Part shown: piece by piece, positions 1 to 8,838 of the stretch
How positions within the stretch are numbered: position 1 is the first letter of the stretch
Layout: each line of letters begins with the position of its first letter
DNA from: Jeotgalicoccus saudimassiliensis
GTDB taxonomy: Bacteria; Bacillota; Bacilli; Staphylococcales; Salinicoccaceae
NCBI RefSeq assembly: GCF_000756715.1
Contig: NZ_CCSE01000001.1
Span: 124,001-188,000 of the forward strand
Direction of reading: 5' to 3'
Length of the DNA stretch: 64,000 bases
Translations under genes and position numbers: made by a program
The notes under the pieces: model-generated
The model's database searches: none
What the model saw: only the letters and a program-made list of their open reading frames with translations
Told to the model about the DNA's origin: nothing

Positions 1-40
1 TTATAAGGATTTTTAATCAAATATGGAAGGAAAATATCTA

Positions 41-1234
41 ATGAAAGTTAAACTTCTTTTTACAGTTGTATTAATAATATTATTAATAGGTTGTGACTCA
101 AATTCTGAAACAGGCGCTGCTAAATCTAAAGATTATTATGTATTAAATGAAGAATTTCAAGAAATAGGTAATATATTAGGGAGTCAGGATATTGTAATTT
201 TAGGTGAAAGTACACATTGGTCTGCAGATATCACTGAGAAAAAAGTCGAGCTTATAAATTATCTGGCAGAAGAACACGGCTTTAATAAACTGTTTTTAGA
301 AACCGGGGATTCGGAATTTAATTATTATAAAAACAAAGGATTGGATATGAAAGAAGGAGTGGCTGAACAGTATCATCAGTCAATATTTAATGATTATTTA
401 ACGGGTGACCATGAAAATATTAAAGCATTACCTATGGATTGGGCGCCAGTATTTACGACTAACAGAGCGAGTCATATTTCTCTGCTTGAAGAAAACATTA
501 CAGAAGAAATCAGTTTGTATAGTAAGGATTTAGCTGAGGAATTTAAAAAATCTGAGTTTGCTTTACGAGATTGGTTCAGTAAAGGATTATTTTTAAACCA
601 GCACGTTGGGAATCTGGAAAGACCAAGAGACGTCTATGAAGAGATTAGAAATGAAACATTCTTTAGTGAACTCCCGCAAGCATCCCAGGATTACATAGAA
701 TCAAGACATGAGAATATCAAGAATTATTATTCAAAAATAAATTTTGATAATGCACTTGTCGAGTATTATGATTATCGTGAAATAGGGATGGCCGATAAGG
801 TTCTGGCACAAATGGAAGATGATGATAAAGCAATTGTATGGGTGGCGAACGGACATTCAAACTATGATGTCACTAAAATAGATAATACCCACGAAGTTTT
901 TAAAGTAGAACGAAAAGACGAAAGAACTGAATCATTAGGAGCATTGTTGAGAGACAGTGAACACGATGTCTATAACATTGGCCTTTACTATAATGAAGCG
1001 GACACTTATAAATTACTGCCGGAACATTATGAAACACCAAGAAAAACTGATGATGATACATTAGAGGGATACATTGGCAACAGGGTTCAGGAAGATGTAT
1101 TTATAGACTTTGAGACGAGTGGATTTCTTGAAGAAAAATTATATACAGCGTTTGTCATTGGTGCTTATGATTATAAGATGGTCCCGCAAGAACAATATGA
1201 TGGATTAATTTATCTAGATCATCTGCTGGAATGA
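41..1234 (+). CDS. erythromycin-esterase-like lipoprotein
   Basis: A 397-residue protein of the erythromycin esterase (Ere) superfamily, predicted to be a membrane-anchored lipoprotein. Residues 1-17 are a short hydrophobic signal ending in the lipobox L-I-G-C with Cys18. The Ere-type motif G-E-S-T-H (Glu56, His59) follows, then a later F-L-E-T-G-D-S-E block and a G-H-S near residue 280, matching the spaced Glu/His residues of the family. The ATG at 41 is preferred over an in-frame ATG at 23 because the GGAAGG ribosome site at 25-30 sits 10 bases upstream and the signal peptide then starts correctly. Known Ere enzymes hydrolyse macrolide lactones in the cytoplasm; an exported version is unusual, so the substrate is unknown. 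The promoter lies outside or at the window edge. Confidence 0.75.
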   Translation: MKVKLLFTVVLIILLIGCDSNSETGAAKSKDYYVLNEEFQEIGNILGSQDIVILGESTHWSADITEKKVELINYLAEEHGFNKLFLETGDSEFNYYKNKGLDMKEGVAEQYHQSIFNDYLTGDHENIKALPMDWAPVFTTNRASHISLLEENITEEISLYSKDLAEEFKKSEFALRDWFSKGLFLNQHVGNLERPRDVYEEIRNETFFSELPQASQDYIESRHENIKNYYSKINFDNALVEYYDYREIGMADKVLAQMEDDDKAIVWVANGHSNYDVTKIDNTHEVFKVERKDERTESLGALLRDSEHDVYNIGLYYNEADTYKLLPEHYETPRKTDDDTLEGYIGNRVQEDVFIDFETSGFLEEKLYTAFVIGAYDYKMVPQEQYDGLIYLDHLLE

Positions 1235-1281
1235 TTTAAAGGAATAAATAAGAGTCATATTAAATTCTGGGAGATAAAAAT

Positions 1282-2025
1282 ATGGAAACTACTTGGGCAA
1301 ACGAATTTTATAAAATGCAGTATGAGTTTATAGGTGATTATCCGGTGGAGTTTTATAAAGAATCTACACTTGAAATATTGGAGCAGGCTGGTAAACCTGT
1401 ATATTCAGCGCTTGAACTTGGTGCATGGGACGGCAGTCTGGCACGTGCGCTTTCAAAGCATGTAAATAAAATAACTACGGTTGAATTAATTAAGGAAATG
1501 ACAGACAAAGCTGAATCTCTCAATCCGGATAATATCGAAACGATTCACGGCAGTTTTTATGATGTACAACTGACAGAGAAGTTTGATGCAGTTATTTATA
1601 TCGACGGCTTTGGTGTCGGTACGGATGATGCTCAGTTAAAACTGCTTAGGAATATTAAACATTGGATGGCTGATGACGGCTGTGCACTCATTGATATTTA
1701 TCAGCCGGAGCACTGGAAAAAGGCTGATGGTGTTGAAATGTACCCTGATCCTGAAAATATGCCGCATATAAAACGAAGATATTCATACGATTTTGAAGAA
1801 AATGTCATGATGGACACATGGTGGCATAAAAAAGATGAGAAGCTGAACAATACTCAATATTTGAAATGCTATACACCTGACGAAATATATAATCTGTGCA
1901 AACAGGCAGGGTTAAATATCACTGGATATTTTCCGCATGGCGCGATGGATTATGAAAGTATGAAGTATCATGAACATGCTTCGCTGAAAGAGTGTCTGTC
2001 GTATAGGATTAAAGTAGTTAAATAG
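1282..2025 (+). CDS. SAM-dependent methyltransferase
   Basis: A 247-residue class I (Rossmann) methyltransferase. Motif I (L-E-L-G-A-W-D-G, about residues 45-52) binds S-adenosylmethionine, an acidic T-T-V-E-L strand follows at the motif II position, and a D-A-V-I-Y-I-D-G strand lies at the motif IV position. A GGGAG site at 1269-1273 precedes the ATG. The C-terminal half (tyrosine, tryptophan and histidine rich) is probably the substrate cap; the substrate cannot be read from the sequence. It lies 47 bp after the Ere-like gene with no terminator between, so the two may share a transcript, which ends at the hairpin at 2049-2084. Confidence 0.8.
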   Translation: METTWANEFYKMQYEFIGDYPVEFYKESTLEILEQAGKPVYSALELGAWDGSLARALSKHVNKITTVELIKEMTDKAESLNPDNIETIHGSFYDVQLTEKFDAVIYIDGFGVGTDDAQLKLLRNIKHWMADDGCALIDIYQPEHWKKADGVEMYPDPENMPHIKRRYSYDFEENVMMDTWWHKKDEKLNNTQYLKCYTPDEIYNLCKQAGLNITGYFPHGAMDYESMKYHEHASLKECLSYRIKVVK

Positions 2026-2048
2026 CCAATCAATAAATTTACACATAA

Positions 2049-2084
2049 GAAGAGCACACTTTCCATTTGGAGAGTGTGCTCTTC
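2049..2084. terminator. bidirectional Rho-independent terminator
   Basis: Perfect 12-bp stem (2049-2060 with 2073-2084) and a 12-nt loop, with T-rich sequence on both sides. It lies between the convergent methyltransferase and AI-2E family genes. Confidence 0.9.
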
Positions 2085-2096
2085 TTGTTTCTTCAG

Positions 2097-3179
2097 TTAT
2101 GAGACATTTTCTGTTGCGGTGTCTTTAATTTCCTGACGTTTCTCGTAGATGTTAATAACGATAGTTTTAACTACAGCATAGAATGGAATTGCCAGGATTA
2201 TTCCCCAAATACCTGCGATGTTACCTGCTGCGAGTATCAAAGTAATAACCGTCAATGGGTGAACACTCAGCGCATTCCCCATCACATTCGGCGTTATGAG
2301 GTTCCCTTCAATTTGCTGTGCAATAAGCATAATGATTCCTACATATACAGCCATAATCGGATCCTGGAACAGTGCAATAATGATTGCCGGAATTACTGCA
2401 ATATAAGGTCCTAGGAATGGAATAACATTGGTTACTACACCAATAAGTGCGAGTAAGAATGCATAATCCAGACCGATGATTAAGTAACCAGTCAGTAGCA
2501 GAATTCCTACAACTAAGCTGACTAATAGTTGCCCGACAATATATGATTTTAAAGTGTGGTCTACATCGCCAAGTGTTTTACGAACCCATGCTTTTCTGTC
2601 TCCGGAGAAGAATTTTGAAACAAAAGGTGCGAACTTCTTGTGGTCAATCATAATATAAATCAGGAAAAACGGCACGAGTACCAGTGCAAGCACTCCCGAA
2701 AACAGGCTCATTATGAATGAACCGATACCTGAGCCGATAGTTGCTGCCCAGTCTGTTAATTGCCCGGACACGTTGCTGATCTGATCCTGAACTGCGGTTG
2801 GCATATGTTCACGCTGTGTCAGGAAATATTCTACATAACCTTCTACAGTGTTAATAATTTCCGGAGCATTATCGATAAGCGAATTGACCTGCTGAGTAAC
2901 GATAGGTGCGATAAGAATATAAAATAACCAAATAAGTAATCCCATCAAAGCAATAATAATGATGATAGCTGACCACTTTGGGAATTTATGATTCATCAGA
3001 AAATGCAAAATCGGGCGGGTTAAATAGAAAAGTACTCCGCCAATCAGCAGAGGTACAAATATAGTCTGTATCACGGTGAAAATTGGAGAGAAAATCGCCT
3101 GCAGTTGAATAAGTAATAAAATAATAATTAAAGTAAAAATTACAGCGACTGCTGTTTGAAACCAGCGTTTTTGTGTCAT
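2097..3179 (-). CDS. AI-2E family transporter (YueF/YtvI/PerM type)
   Basis: A 360-residue polytopic membrane protein of the AI-2E transporter (UPF0118) family. Two N-terminal helices, a third around residues 70-90, a soluble segment (about 90-150), then five or so helices follow; the conserved G-P-Y-I-A-V-I-P-A block near residue 255 is typical. Members export small solutes or act in Na+/H+ antiport in some halotolerant Gram-positives; the actual cargo here is not known. The start is supported by GGAGG just upstream (AGGAGGCTTTTCTATG on the minus strand). It appears monocistronic and ends at the shared terminator at 2049-2084. Confidence 0.85.
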   Translation of the reverse strand: MTQKRWFQTAVAVIFTLIIILLLIQLQAIFSPIFTVIQTIFVPLLIGGVLFYLTRPILHFLMNHKFPKWSAIIIIIALMGLLIWLFYILIAPIVTQQVNSLIDNAPEIINTVEGYVEYFLTQREHMPTAVQDQISNVSGQLTDWAATIGSGIGSFIMSLFSGVLALVLVPFFLIYIMIDHKKFAPFVSKFFSGDRKAWVRKTLGDVDHTLKSYIVGQLLVSLVVGILLLTGYLIIGLDYAFLLALIGVVTNVIPFLGPYIAVIPAIIIALFQDPIMAVYVGIIMLIAQQIEGNLITPNVMGNALSVHPLTVITLILAAGNIAGIWGIILAIPFYAVVKTIVINIYEKRQEIKDTATENVS

Positions 3180-3367
3180 AGAAAAGCCTCCTCATATCTT
3201 ATGTATATACCCAAATGAGAGTAGAATATGGGAGGAATAGAGATTTAGTAAACGCATCTGGCTAGGAAATTCATAAAAGTAACAAATAATATATGTTAAC
3301 TATTAAAGAGGTTCCAGCAAGAATAAGATTGTATACGGTATACTATATACAGTGTGTAATTTCGATA

Positions 3368-3814
3368 TTATTTAAGCTGCACATTCCAAGATTCATCATA
3401 ATAAAATTCGGAAAGAGTATCAGAATCCATTACCCGGAACATCTCATTAAAATCATTGGCCAGGTTATATGTACCAAGTTCATACTTATCAATCCAGAAT
3501 ACTTCACCTTCATCAGATGAACGGAGATTACCGGAATACTGATTTGTTTTATACATCAGTACAATATATCTTTCATCATCTTCAGTCTGAAACTGTTTCG
3601 TACCGCATATTTGCGGATTTTTTATAACCAGACCTATCTCTTCAAACACTTCACGAATCACCGAATCCACAAAAGACTCATTCTTTTCAACTTTTCCACC
3701 GGGGAAAGTAACACCCGGCCAATTACTGCTGACCCGATCCTGTATTAATATTTGACCCTTATCGTTTTCTATCATACACATGTTGGTAATTATCGTTTTT
3801 TCTGCTTTGGACAT
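3368..3814 (-). CDS. NUDIX hydrolase
   Basis: A 148-residue NUDIX pyrophosphohydrolase. The full Nudix box (G-x5-E-x7-R-E-x2-E-E-x-G) is present around residues 38-60: Gly-Gly-Lys, then Glu, then R-E-V-F-E-E-I-G. The N-terminus (T-N-M-C-M-I-E-N-D) and a fold ending in W-I-D-K-Y-E-L resemble the MutT/8-oxo-dGTP group, though the substrate is not certain. A GGAGGTCACC ribosome site directly precedes the ATG. It is the last gene of a same-strand run from the S41 protease at 6348 and lies 27 bp after the GNAT gene. No clear terminator is visible downstream. Confidence 0.88.
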   Translation of the reverse strand: MSKAEKTIITNMCMIENDKGQILIQDRVSSNWPGVTFPGGKVEKNESFVDSVIREVFEEIGLVIKNPQICGTKQFQTEDDERYIVLMYKTNQYSGNLRSSDEGEVFWIDKYELGTYNLANDFNEMFRVMDSDTLSEFYYDESWNVQLK

Positions 3815-3841
3815 GGTGACCTCCGAAAAAATAATTGATAT

Positions 3842-4333
3842 TTAGCTAAGATTCCAACCGTATAATCTTTCTATAGACTGCTTTCCACCGTATTCAACTG
3901 TTCTCGTACCTATAAACTTTCCGCCTAGTTTTTCATAAAATATTGTAGAGAGATTATCTTCAAATACGGAAAGTATCATATTTGTATAATTTTGTTCGAT
4001 TAAAGTTACTTTAACAATTTCGAATAAATCTTTGCCGATACCTTTACCTTTTTGATCAGGTAGAACATGAATAGCGTGCAATTCTGCTTCAAATTCTGGA
4101 TGCTCTTGAAGTCTGTTTGAACCGCATCCGACAAAGGCAACTATCATCTCATCGATTTCATATACGAATAAAGTATTTACTTCTAACGATTTTTTAATAC
4201 CCCTGGTAATCTTATGTACACTCATTTGATTTAAATAGTCTTTAGGAACAATATTTTTAAAATTTACTTGCCAGCTATGTACTAAAATCTGTGCAATATT
4301 TTCAGCGTCATCTAAATTTGCTTTTCTAATCAT
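3842..4333 (-). CDS. GNAT family N-acetyltransferase
   Basis: A 163-residue GCN5-related acetyltransferase. The N-terminus (M-I-R-K-A-N-L-D-D-A) is the usual first strand, and the acetyl-CoA pyrophosphate loop is Q-K-G-K-G-I-G-K-D-L around residue 100. The ATG at 4333 is chosen over an upstream in-frame start at 4369 because GGGAGG lies at the right spacing and the family begins here. It overlaps the end of the upstream DUF5694-like gene by 8 bp, so the two are translationally coupled. Acceptor substrate unknown. Confidence 0.85.
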   Translation of the reverse strand: MIRKANLDDAENIAQILVHSWQVNFKNIVPKDYLNQMSVHKITRGIKKSLEVNTLFVYEIDEMIVAFVGCGSNRLQEHPEFEAELHAIHVLPDQKGKGIGKDLFEIVKVTLIEQNYTNMILSVFEDNLSTIFYEKLGGKFIGTRTVEYGGKQSIERLYGWNLS

Positions 4334-5051
4334 AAGTGCCTCCCATATTATTATTTTCAACCCAGTCATAAAAAGTCATGACATTGAACTTATTCGATGC
4401 TTCCAAAAATTGTTTTAAAATATAAACGTGACCAGAACCGACTATAACTATTACTTGATCATTGTTATTTAAATTCTGAGTGATGTTATTAACCATAATC
4501 ATATTTCTTTTATACCACCATGTCAGCCAGGGGATTGAAATATTCCAATCATCCCCAAGCAGCATCATTTGACCATACAATACTTCATCCATTTTATAGC
4601 TTTCAGGTTTATTCAGTTCCAAAGTGATTTTATATGAGTCATTCAATTTACTGAGTTTATCATGATGAGACTGTATCTCTTCAATCAGTTCAATGAATGA
4701 TACATCGTTGTTTTGAGCCCATTCATAAACACCACTCATTCCATTAACCCCGTAACCTTGTTCCATCCAGTCCATTGCAATGACAGATTTAAGATTTAAC
4801 TGTTTAGCAGTATAAAATCCCAAATCATAAGCTTCATTTTTATAGAAAACAACTGGATTATATCTATTGAAGCTGTCATTAATAACGTCCTGTATTTTTT
4901 CTTCCTGTTCAATACATATACGAGTTGGCTGGAATTTGATTAATGAATCTCTGAAAATGTTCACACTGTCTAAAAACTGCTCATCTGGGTCAGAGTGACT
5001 GAAAATTTCATGATAATGCTGAGTGCCTACAATCATAATTTCCGGTTTCAT
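4326..5051 (-). CDS. DUF5694/TraB-GumN-like protein
   Basis: A 241-residue cytosolic protein. It opens with P-E-I-M-I-V-G-T-Q-H-Y-H, the G-T-x-H signature of the TraB/GumN/DUF5694 hydrolase-like group, has a conserved I-C-I-E-Q-E region near residue 45, and ends with a V-G-S-G-H-V motif near residue 213. Together these resemble the two-histidine metal site of that superfamily, whose members have proposed metallohydrolase activity. The exact family is from memory and not verified. GAGGAGAGACC precedes the ATG. It sits between the S41 protease (41 bp upstream) and the GNAT gene (8-bp overlap) in one operon. Confidence 0.6.
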   Translation of the reverse strand: MKPEIMIVGTQHYHEIFSHSDPDEQFLDSVNIFRDSLIKFQPTRICIEQEEKIQDVINDSFNRYNPVVFYKNEAYDLGFYTAKQLNLKSVIAMDWMEQGYGVNGMSGVYEWAQNNDVSFIELIEEIQSHHDKLSKLNDSYKITLELNKPESYKMDEVLYGQMMLLGDDWNISIPWLTWWYKRNMIMVNNITQNLNNNDQVIVIVGSGHVYILKQFLEASNKFNVMTFYDWVENNNMGGTYD

Positions 5052-5091
5052 TTTGGTCTCTCCTCAAAGTATAAAATAAGTAGATTTTAAA

Positions 5092-6348
5092 TTATCGTTC
5101 TTCTAAAAAATTTAAAGCAATGTTCATATCTATATCTGCCTGAAGATGTTCTGGTGTCCATTTCACGTAAGTATCAGGCTTTACTCCCGTGTCTTTGATT
5201 CCACTATCGAGAGAAACCATTCTGGACGTTGGGTAATACAACGAGAATTTTTCCTCCCAATCTTTATTAATTAAGTTGGAATAATCGTTTAACCCAGCTG
5301 TAGGCCTTCCTATGACAGCCACTTTAGCCGATCTGCTGGCAATGTCTACAAATATATCACCTGCACTGCCGCAATATGCATCGGCTAGTACAATTATATT
5401 TTTAGGGAATTCAGAACCTTCAACTTCAAATTCTCCACCATTTTCAAAAGAAACGAAACCTTTACCGGAATTGTCTTGAAAGAAAGTAATCATGTTATCT
5501 AAGCTTTCTTTAAAAGATGTATCTGTTGTCTTGTCTTGTAATGATTTAAGCCCCTTAATCTGCAAATCTGCCGTTCTTTTTGTGATATTAAAATCCATTT
5601 TATAATTATCGAGGTTAATAATTGTTTTTCCTTCTGGAAAAAGTAAAGGTAAAAGCTGTTCAAAGCTTGAATCGCTGCCACCTCTGTTTTGACGTACATC
5701 TATAATTAAGTTTTCCAAATCACTTAATCTTTCCTGATTAGAGGCTATAATCTTTTCTATAGGATCCGGTGAAAAGAAATCAGTTAAAGTCATATTAAAA
5801 GTATTATGATTTAGCTTTTCTAAAGAATGAATGGGTGTGTACTGCTGCTTATCATAAAGTTTCAGATTGAAACTTGTAACCTCGCGATAATTATTCTCTA
5901 TGTACAATGTATTGTACTTTTCAATAATATTTTCCCATCTCTGCCGTTCAGGTATTTCATCTCTCAATTCTCTTTTATGTTTAAGAGATAACTCACTTAC
6001 TGTAAGCTTATCTAAAGCGATTACTCTATCTCCTGCATTCAATCTTGTTTCGCTCATAACCTCAGTAACGTAGAGAACATCGTTAAAACGTCTTACTTTA
6101 AAGCCGATATCCTTATTTGTTTTGGATTGCTCATCTTTAGCAATGAAAAACATATGTGGATCTTTAAAGTCTAGTAGATAATCATTAATAATGTTTATAA
6201 AAGTATAATCATCTAACTGATGTTGATTACTTAATTCTCGAATATTCTCACGATATCTATCAGGTGAATCCCATCCTTGTTTATCTTTATGTCCGGCATA
6301 ATCATTCTGCATAATATCAACAACTTCATTAAAAATATCTATATACAT
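5092..6348 (-). CDS. S41 family peptidase (tail-specific protease-like)
   Basis: A 418-residue peptidase of family S41. The C-terminal catalytic core contains V-L-A-D-A-Y-C-G-S-A-G-D-I-F near residue 325, where the Ser of G-S-A-G is the expected nucleophile, and an upstream L-I-I-D-V-R-Q-N-R-G-G-S strand is typical of the fold. A PDZ-like segment (F-K-V-R-R-F ... L-N-A-G-D-R-V) is present around residues 80-110. No signal peptide or membrane helix is visible, so unlike CtpA/CtpB this copy is predicted cytosolic. It heads a four-gene reverse-strand operon. The 155-bp gap to the phosphatase carries divergent promoters. Confidence 0.82.
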   Translation of the reverse strand: MYIDIFNEVVDIMQNDYAGHKDKQGWDSPDRYRENIRELSNQHQLDDYTFINIINDYLLDFKDPHMFFIAKDEQSKTNKDIGFKVRRFNDVLYVTEVMSETRLNAGDRVIALDKLTVSELSLKHKRELRDEIPERQRWENIIEKYNTLYIENNYREVTSFNLKLYDKQQYTPIHSLEKLNHNTFNMTLTDFFSPDPIEKIIASNQERLSDLENLIIDVRQNRGGSDSSFEQLLPLLFPEGKTIINLDNYKMDFNITKRTADLQIKGLKSLQDKTTDTSFKESLDNMITFFQDNSGKGFVSFENGGEFEVEGSEFPKNIIVLADAYCGSAGDIFVDIASRSAKVAVIGRPTAGLNDYSNLINKDWEEKFSLYYPTSRMVSLDSGIKDTGVKPDTYVKWTPEHLQADIDMNIALNFLEER

Positions 6349-6503
6349 AAATTCACCCTGTCTTTTAAGTAGAACTAGTAAATACGATTTTATTCAATTA
6401 TAGCTTTACTATCTGTTTTGTAAACGTTTACTAATTATAGTAATCTTAAATAAAGACTTGAACGCAAATGCACGGATAATCAAAAACATCATGGAGGCAA
6501 TTC

Positions 6504-7208
6504 ATGCAGCGAACATTAATTATTAGTGATATTCACGGGGAGTTAAAGCTTTTTAATAAATTGCTGAAAAAGATAAAATATAATGCTGATAAAGATCAGC
6601 TAATCTTACTTGGTGATTACATAGACCGCGGTCCGGATTCCAAAGGAGTATTGGACCGTGTGATGGCATTAAAGAAACAGGGTGCAATTGTTTTAAAAGG
6701 AAACCATGATGACATGATGATCGCTGCTGTGGATAATAAACCGGATGCATGGAAACGATGGGAAAGAGCAGGGGCACTTTCTACATTGGAGAGTTACAAT
6801 TCATCTATCAAGAGCATGGAGCTGCCTGAATCGGATGAGTTTAAAGAACATGTAGCGTTCATAAGAGAAATGGATTATTTTTATGAACAGGATAATTATA
6901 TATTCGTTCATGCAGGTATCAGACCGGATATTCTGTTTGAAGAAAACGAACGTCACACATTTCTATGGATCCGTGAATTATTTTATGAGAAATACTCGGA
7001 TTATAAAACAGTTGTCTTTGGTCATACACCGGTCTCTATAATCCGTAAAAAGAAAAATCACAATATTTACTTTGGTGAGAATAATATTATAGGAATTGAT
7101 GGAGCTGCGACATATGGCGGTCAGTTAAATTGTTTGGAGTTACCCAGCAGAAAAACATACCATGTTAGAAAGAAATGTTTGTCTAAAATTTTCAAAAGAA
7201 AACATTAA
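6504..7208 (+). CDS. metallophosphoesterase (PPP/ApaH-like phosphatase)
   Basis: A 234-residue calcineurin-like phosphoesterase. The metal-binding signature motifs occur in order: S-D-I-H-G (residues 8-12), G-D-Y-I-D-R-G (about 37-43), G-N-H-D (about 66-69), H-A-G (about 136) and G-H-T-P (about 172). This is the layout of bacterial serine/threonine phosphatases and diadenosine tetraphosphatases (PrpE/ApaH), which cannot be told apart here. GGAGG at 6492-6496 sets the ATG at 6504. The C-terminus is a basic tail (K-I-F-K-R-K-H). Confidence 0.88.
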   Translation: MQRTLIISDIHGELKLFNKLLKKIKYNADKDQLILLGDYIDRGPDSKGVLDRVMALKKQGAIVLKGNHDDMMIAAVDNKPDAWKRWERAGALSTLESYNSSIKSMELPESDEFKEHVAFIREMDYFYEQDNYIFVHAGIRPDILFEENERHTFLWIRELFYEKYSDYKTVVFGHTPVSIIRKKKNHNIYFGENNIIGIDGAATYGGQLNCLELPSRKTYHVRKKCLSKIFKRKH

Positions 7209-7277
7209 TAAAAAATCCAAATCTAATCATTATGATAGTTTTACTATTAGTTAACCAGATACAAAGGATGGGAAAAT

Positions 7278-7694
7278 ATGAGTGTTAAAGTTAAAAGGAA
7301 GTTGTGGATATTTGCAGCATTCATTCCTTTGCGGATAAGATATAACAATAAATCAGTCGGTACACTATATGGTTCACAGGAATTGGAATTTCCAGCAGAA
7401 GACGAAGGTGAACTGAAGTACCATCAGCCAATTGGTTGGGATGATCAACTGAAAGTTAAAGCAGGTGATGTTGTACAGATTGAAGAAACAATGTTTGGAA
7501 AAGTACTGAGTACTCTTCTGATTCTATTCTTTCTTTATTTAACATTGAGTATATTTGAGGTGATAGATTTTACAAGCTATTCCAATTATGAACAGCTGCT
7601 CAGTGCCGAACGTATTGCATTGGGAGGATTACTGATTGTCGCATTAATTGGCTTCTTCTTTAAAACACATAAACTGGTCTTGCTGAACAAGTAA
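7278..7694 (+). CDS. small membrane protein, paralogue of the 8828 gene
   Basis: A 138-residue protein with no family I can name. Residues 1-73 form a soluble beta-rich N-terminal region (I-R-Y-N-N-K-S-V-G-T-L-Y-G, then V-K-A-G-D-V-V-Q-I-E-E-T), followed by two membrane helices at about residues 77-95 and 113-131. The soluble part aligns along its length with the product of the gene at 8828, sharing the order V-K-R-x-x-W, N-x-K, L-x-Y-x-Q-P, V-x-x-G-D-x-V and E-T-x-F-G. The start is set by AAGGATGGGA. It is followed by a terminator at 7704-7739. Confidence 0.75.
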   Translation: MSVKVKRKLWIFAAFIPLRIRYNNKSVGTLYGSQELEFPAEDEGELKYHQPIGWDDQLKVKAGDVVQIEETMFGKVLSTLLILFFLYLTLSIFEVIDFTSYSNYEQLLSAERIALGGLLIVALIGFFFKTHKLVLLNK

Positions 7695-7703
7695 GAGATA
7701 CAA

Positions 7704-7739
7704 AAATCCCACAAACCGAAAGCCCGGATTGTGGGATTA
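7704..7739. terminator. bidirectional Rho-independent terminator
   Basis: An 11-bp stem containing TCCCACAA paired with TTGTGGGA, followed by a T-run on the plus strand and an A-run before it. It separates the 7278 gene from the convergent interrupted small gene at 7748-7942. Confidence 0.85.
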
Positions 7740-7747
7740 ATTTTTAA

Positions 7748-7942
7748 TTAATAAGTTCTAAATATTTCCAAAATTAATGCAACGCCGCAGAATATTACGC
7801 TAAAACTCACTGCAAAGATAATTACATTTTTCCACGGCAGTCTTTTGTCATCACGATTCATAAAGTTAACAAAAGTTGAAACTGCAAAGGTTGTTGCAAG
7901 AAAAAGAAGGAAAATAATAAGCTATTCTATAACTACTTCCAT
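7748..7942 (-). pseudogene. small two-helix membrane protein gene with in-frame TAG at codon 7
   Basis: On the minus strand an ATG at 7942 is preceded by a good ribosome site (AAGAGGA, about 8 bases upstream) and opens a 64-codon frame ending at TAA 7748. Codon 7 is TAG (plus-strand 7922-7924). Past that stop the same frame continues as a clear membrane protein: a hydrophobic stretch (L-I-I-F-L-L-F-L-A-T-T-F-A-V), a charged turn (N-R-D-D-K-R-L-P-W-K), and a second helix (V-I-I-F-A-V-S-F-S-V-I-F-C-G-V-A). The composition and helix-turn-helix layout argue that this was a real gene. It may now be a pseudogene, or translation may restart downstream. It precedes and is co-oriented away from the P-loop kinase gene at 7964. 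Confidence 0.5.
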
Positions 7943-7963
7943 TTTAAAATCCTCTTATCTATT

Positions 7964-8527
7964 CTAGTTGTTATTAATCCAACCAATTATTTTCTCACTC
8001 GACTCTTTAACGCTTAACGATGTCACATCCAGCTTGAGATATTTATCTTCCTGAATTTCATTGTCGTATGAATTCAGTCTGTGCTTCTCAGCCGAACTCG
8101 TCAGTTCTGCATGTGAGAACTCCACATTCCGTTTCGAAGGCTTCTTCTTCAGCCTGTACTCAGTCGTGTTCCGTCTGATTCTCTCATCCAAATCAGCTGC
8201 CAGTTCCACGAAGTAAATGTCATGTGAGTCTTTCTTAAAGATGTTTTTAACTGTATTGATGTAATCCCTGTCTTCCTGCATATCAAACGCCCAAACAAAG
8301 GTAAAAATTATTCCTGCATGTGACTCATCTTCGGCAATATGTTCAAAAATACCCATACGGATTTGATCAGATAATCTAAACGTATCCTTATTCCAGCCGA
8401 TATACGGCCATATCGCATCCAGCGTGACATGATTGTGCAGCAGCGGCAGATTAAACGCTGAACCAACTTTTTCTCCTATAGTCATCTTACCCACAGCCTG
8501 CGGACCAAATATCAATATAATCTTCAT
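7964..8527 (-). CDS. P-loop nucleotide kinase-like protein (AAA_18/shikimate-kinase-like)
   Basis: A 187-residue protein starting with a beta strand and Walker A loop (I-L-I-F-G-P-Q-A-V-G-K-M-T, residues 4-16). The spacing and length fit small P-loop kinases, and a LID-like basic segment (R-I-R-R-N-T-T-E-Y-R-L-K-K-K-P-S-K-R) lies near residues 110-130. Substrate is unknown; such stand-alone kinases are often annotated only as AAA family. GGGGGAT lies upstream of the ATG. It is divergent from the 8641 gene, sharing a 113-bp promoter region. Confidence 0.75.
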   Translation of the reverse strand: MKIILIFGPQAVGKMTIGEKVGSAFNLPLLHNHVTLDAIWPYIGWNKDTFRLSDQIRMGIFEHIAEDESHAGIIFTFVWAFDMQEDRDYINTVKNIFKKDSHDIYFVELAADLDERIRRNTTEYRLKKKPSKRNVEFSHAELTSSAEKHRLNSYDNEIQEDKYLKLDVTSLSVKESSEKIIGWINNN

Positions 8528-8640
8528 AAGAATATCCCCCTGACACTTGTGTTATTAGGAGTTTACCACATATAAAATATGATAAGATAAGTATAAATAC
8601 ATAAATAGAGAAGAGTGTAATAACGAAGGGGATAAAGACT

Positions 8641-8838
8641 ATGAATAATGGGTCGGTTATTATTTTATATGTTCTGCTCACACTCAACGCCTTACGTTAC
8701 GGAACTTACATCCTGGAAGGTCACTCAAGCTCATATTACATTACAATGCTCAGTCTGAACTTACTGGTAATAATCTTTACGATTACTTACAGAGCGGTTA
8801 AAGCGAAGAAATCATCAGAAGCGGATATTGCGGAATAA
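8641..8838 (+). CDS. small membrane protein, unknown
   Basis: A 65-residue protein with two predicted membrane helices (about residues 5-25 and 31-51) and a short basic-acidic tail (A-K-K-S-S-E-A-D-I-A-E). AAGGGGAT lies upstream of the ATG. Its stop overlaps the possible TTG start of the next gene, so it is the first gene of a tight operon of four small membrane-associated products (8641-9793). I do not recognise the family. Confidence 0.65.
   Translation: MNNGSVIILYVLLTLNALRYGTYILEGHSSSYYITMLSLNLLVIIFTITYRAVKAKKSSEADIAE

Noticed and set aside
3293-3520. 75-codon ORF between the AI-2E and NUDIX genes
   Set aside because: Overlaps the NUDIX gene in antisense and lacks a ribosome site or homologous features.
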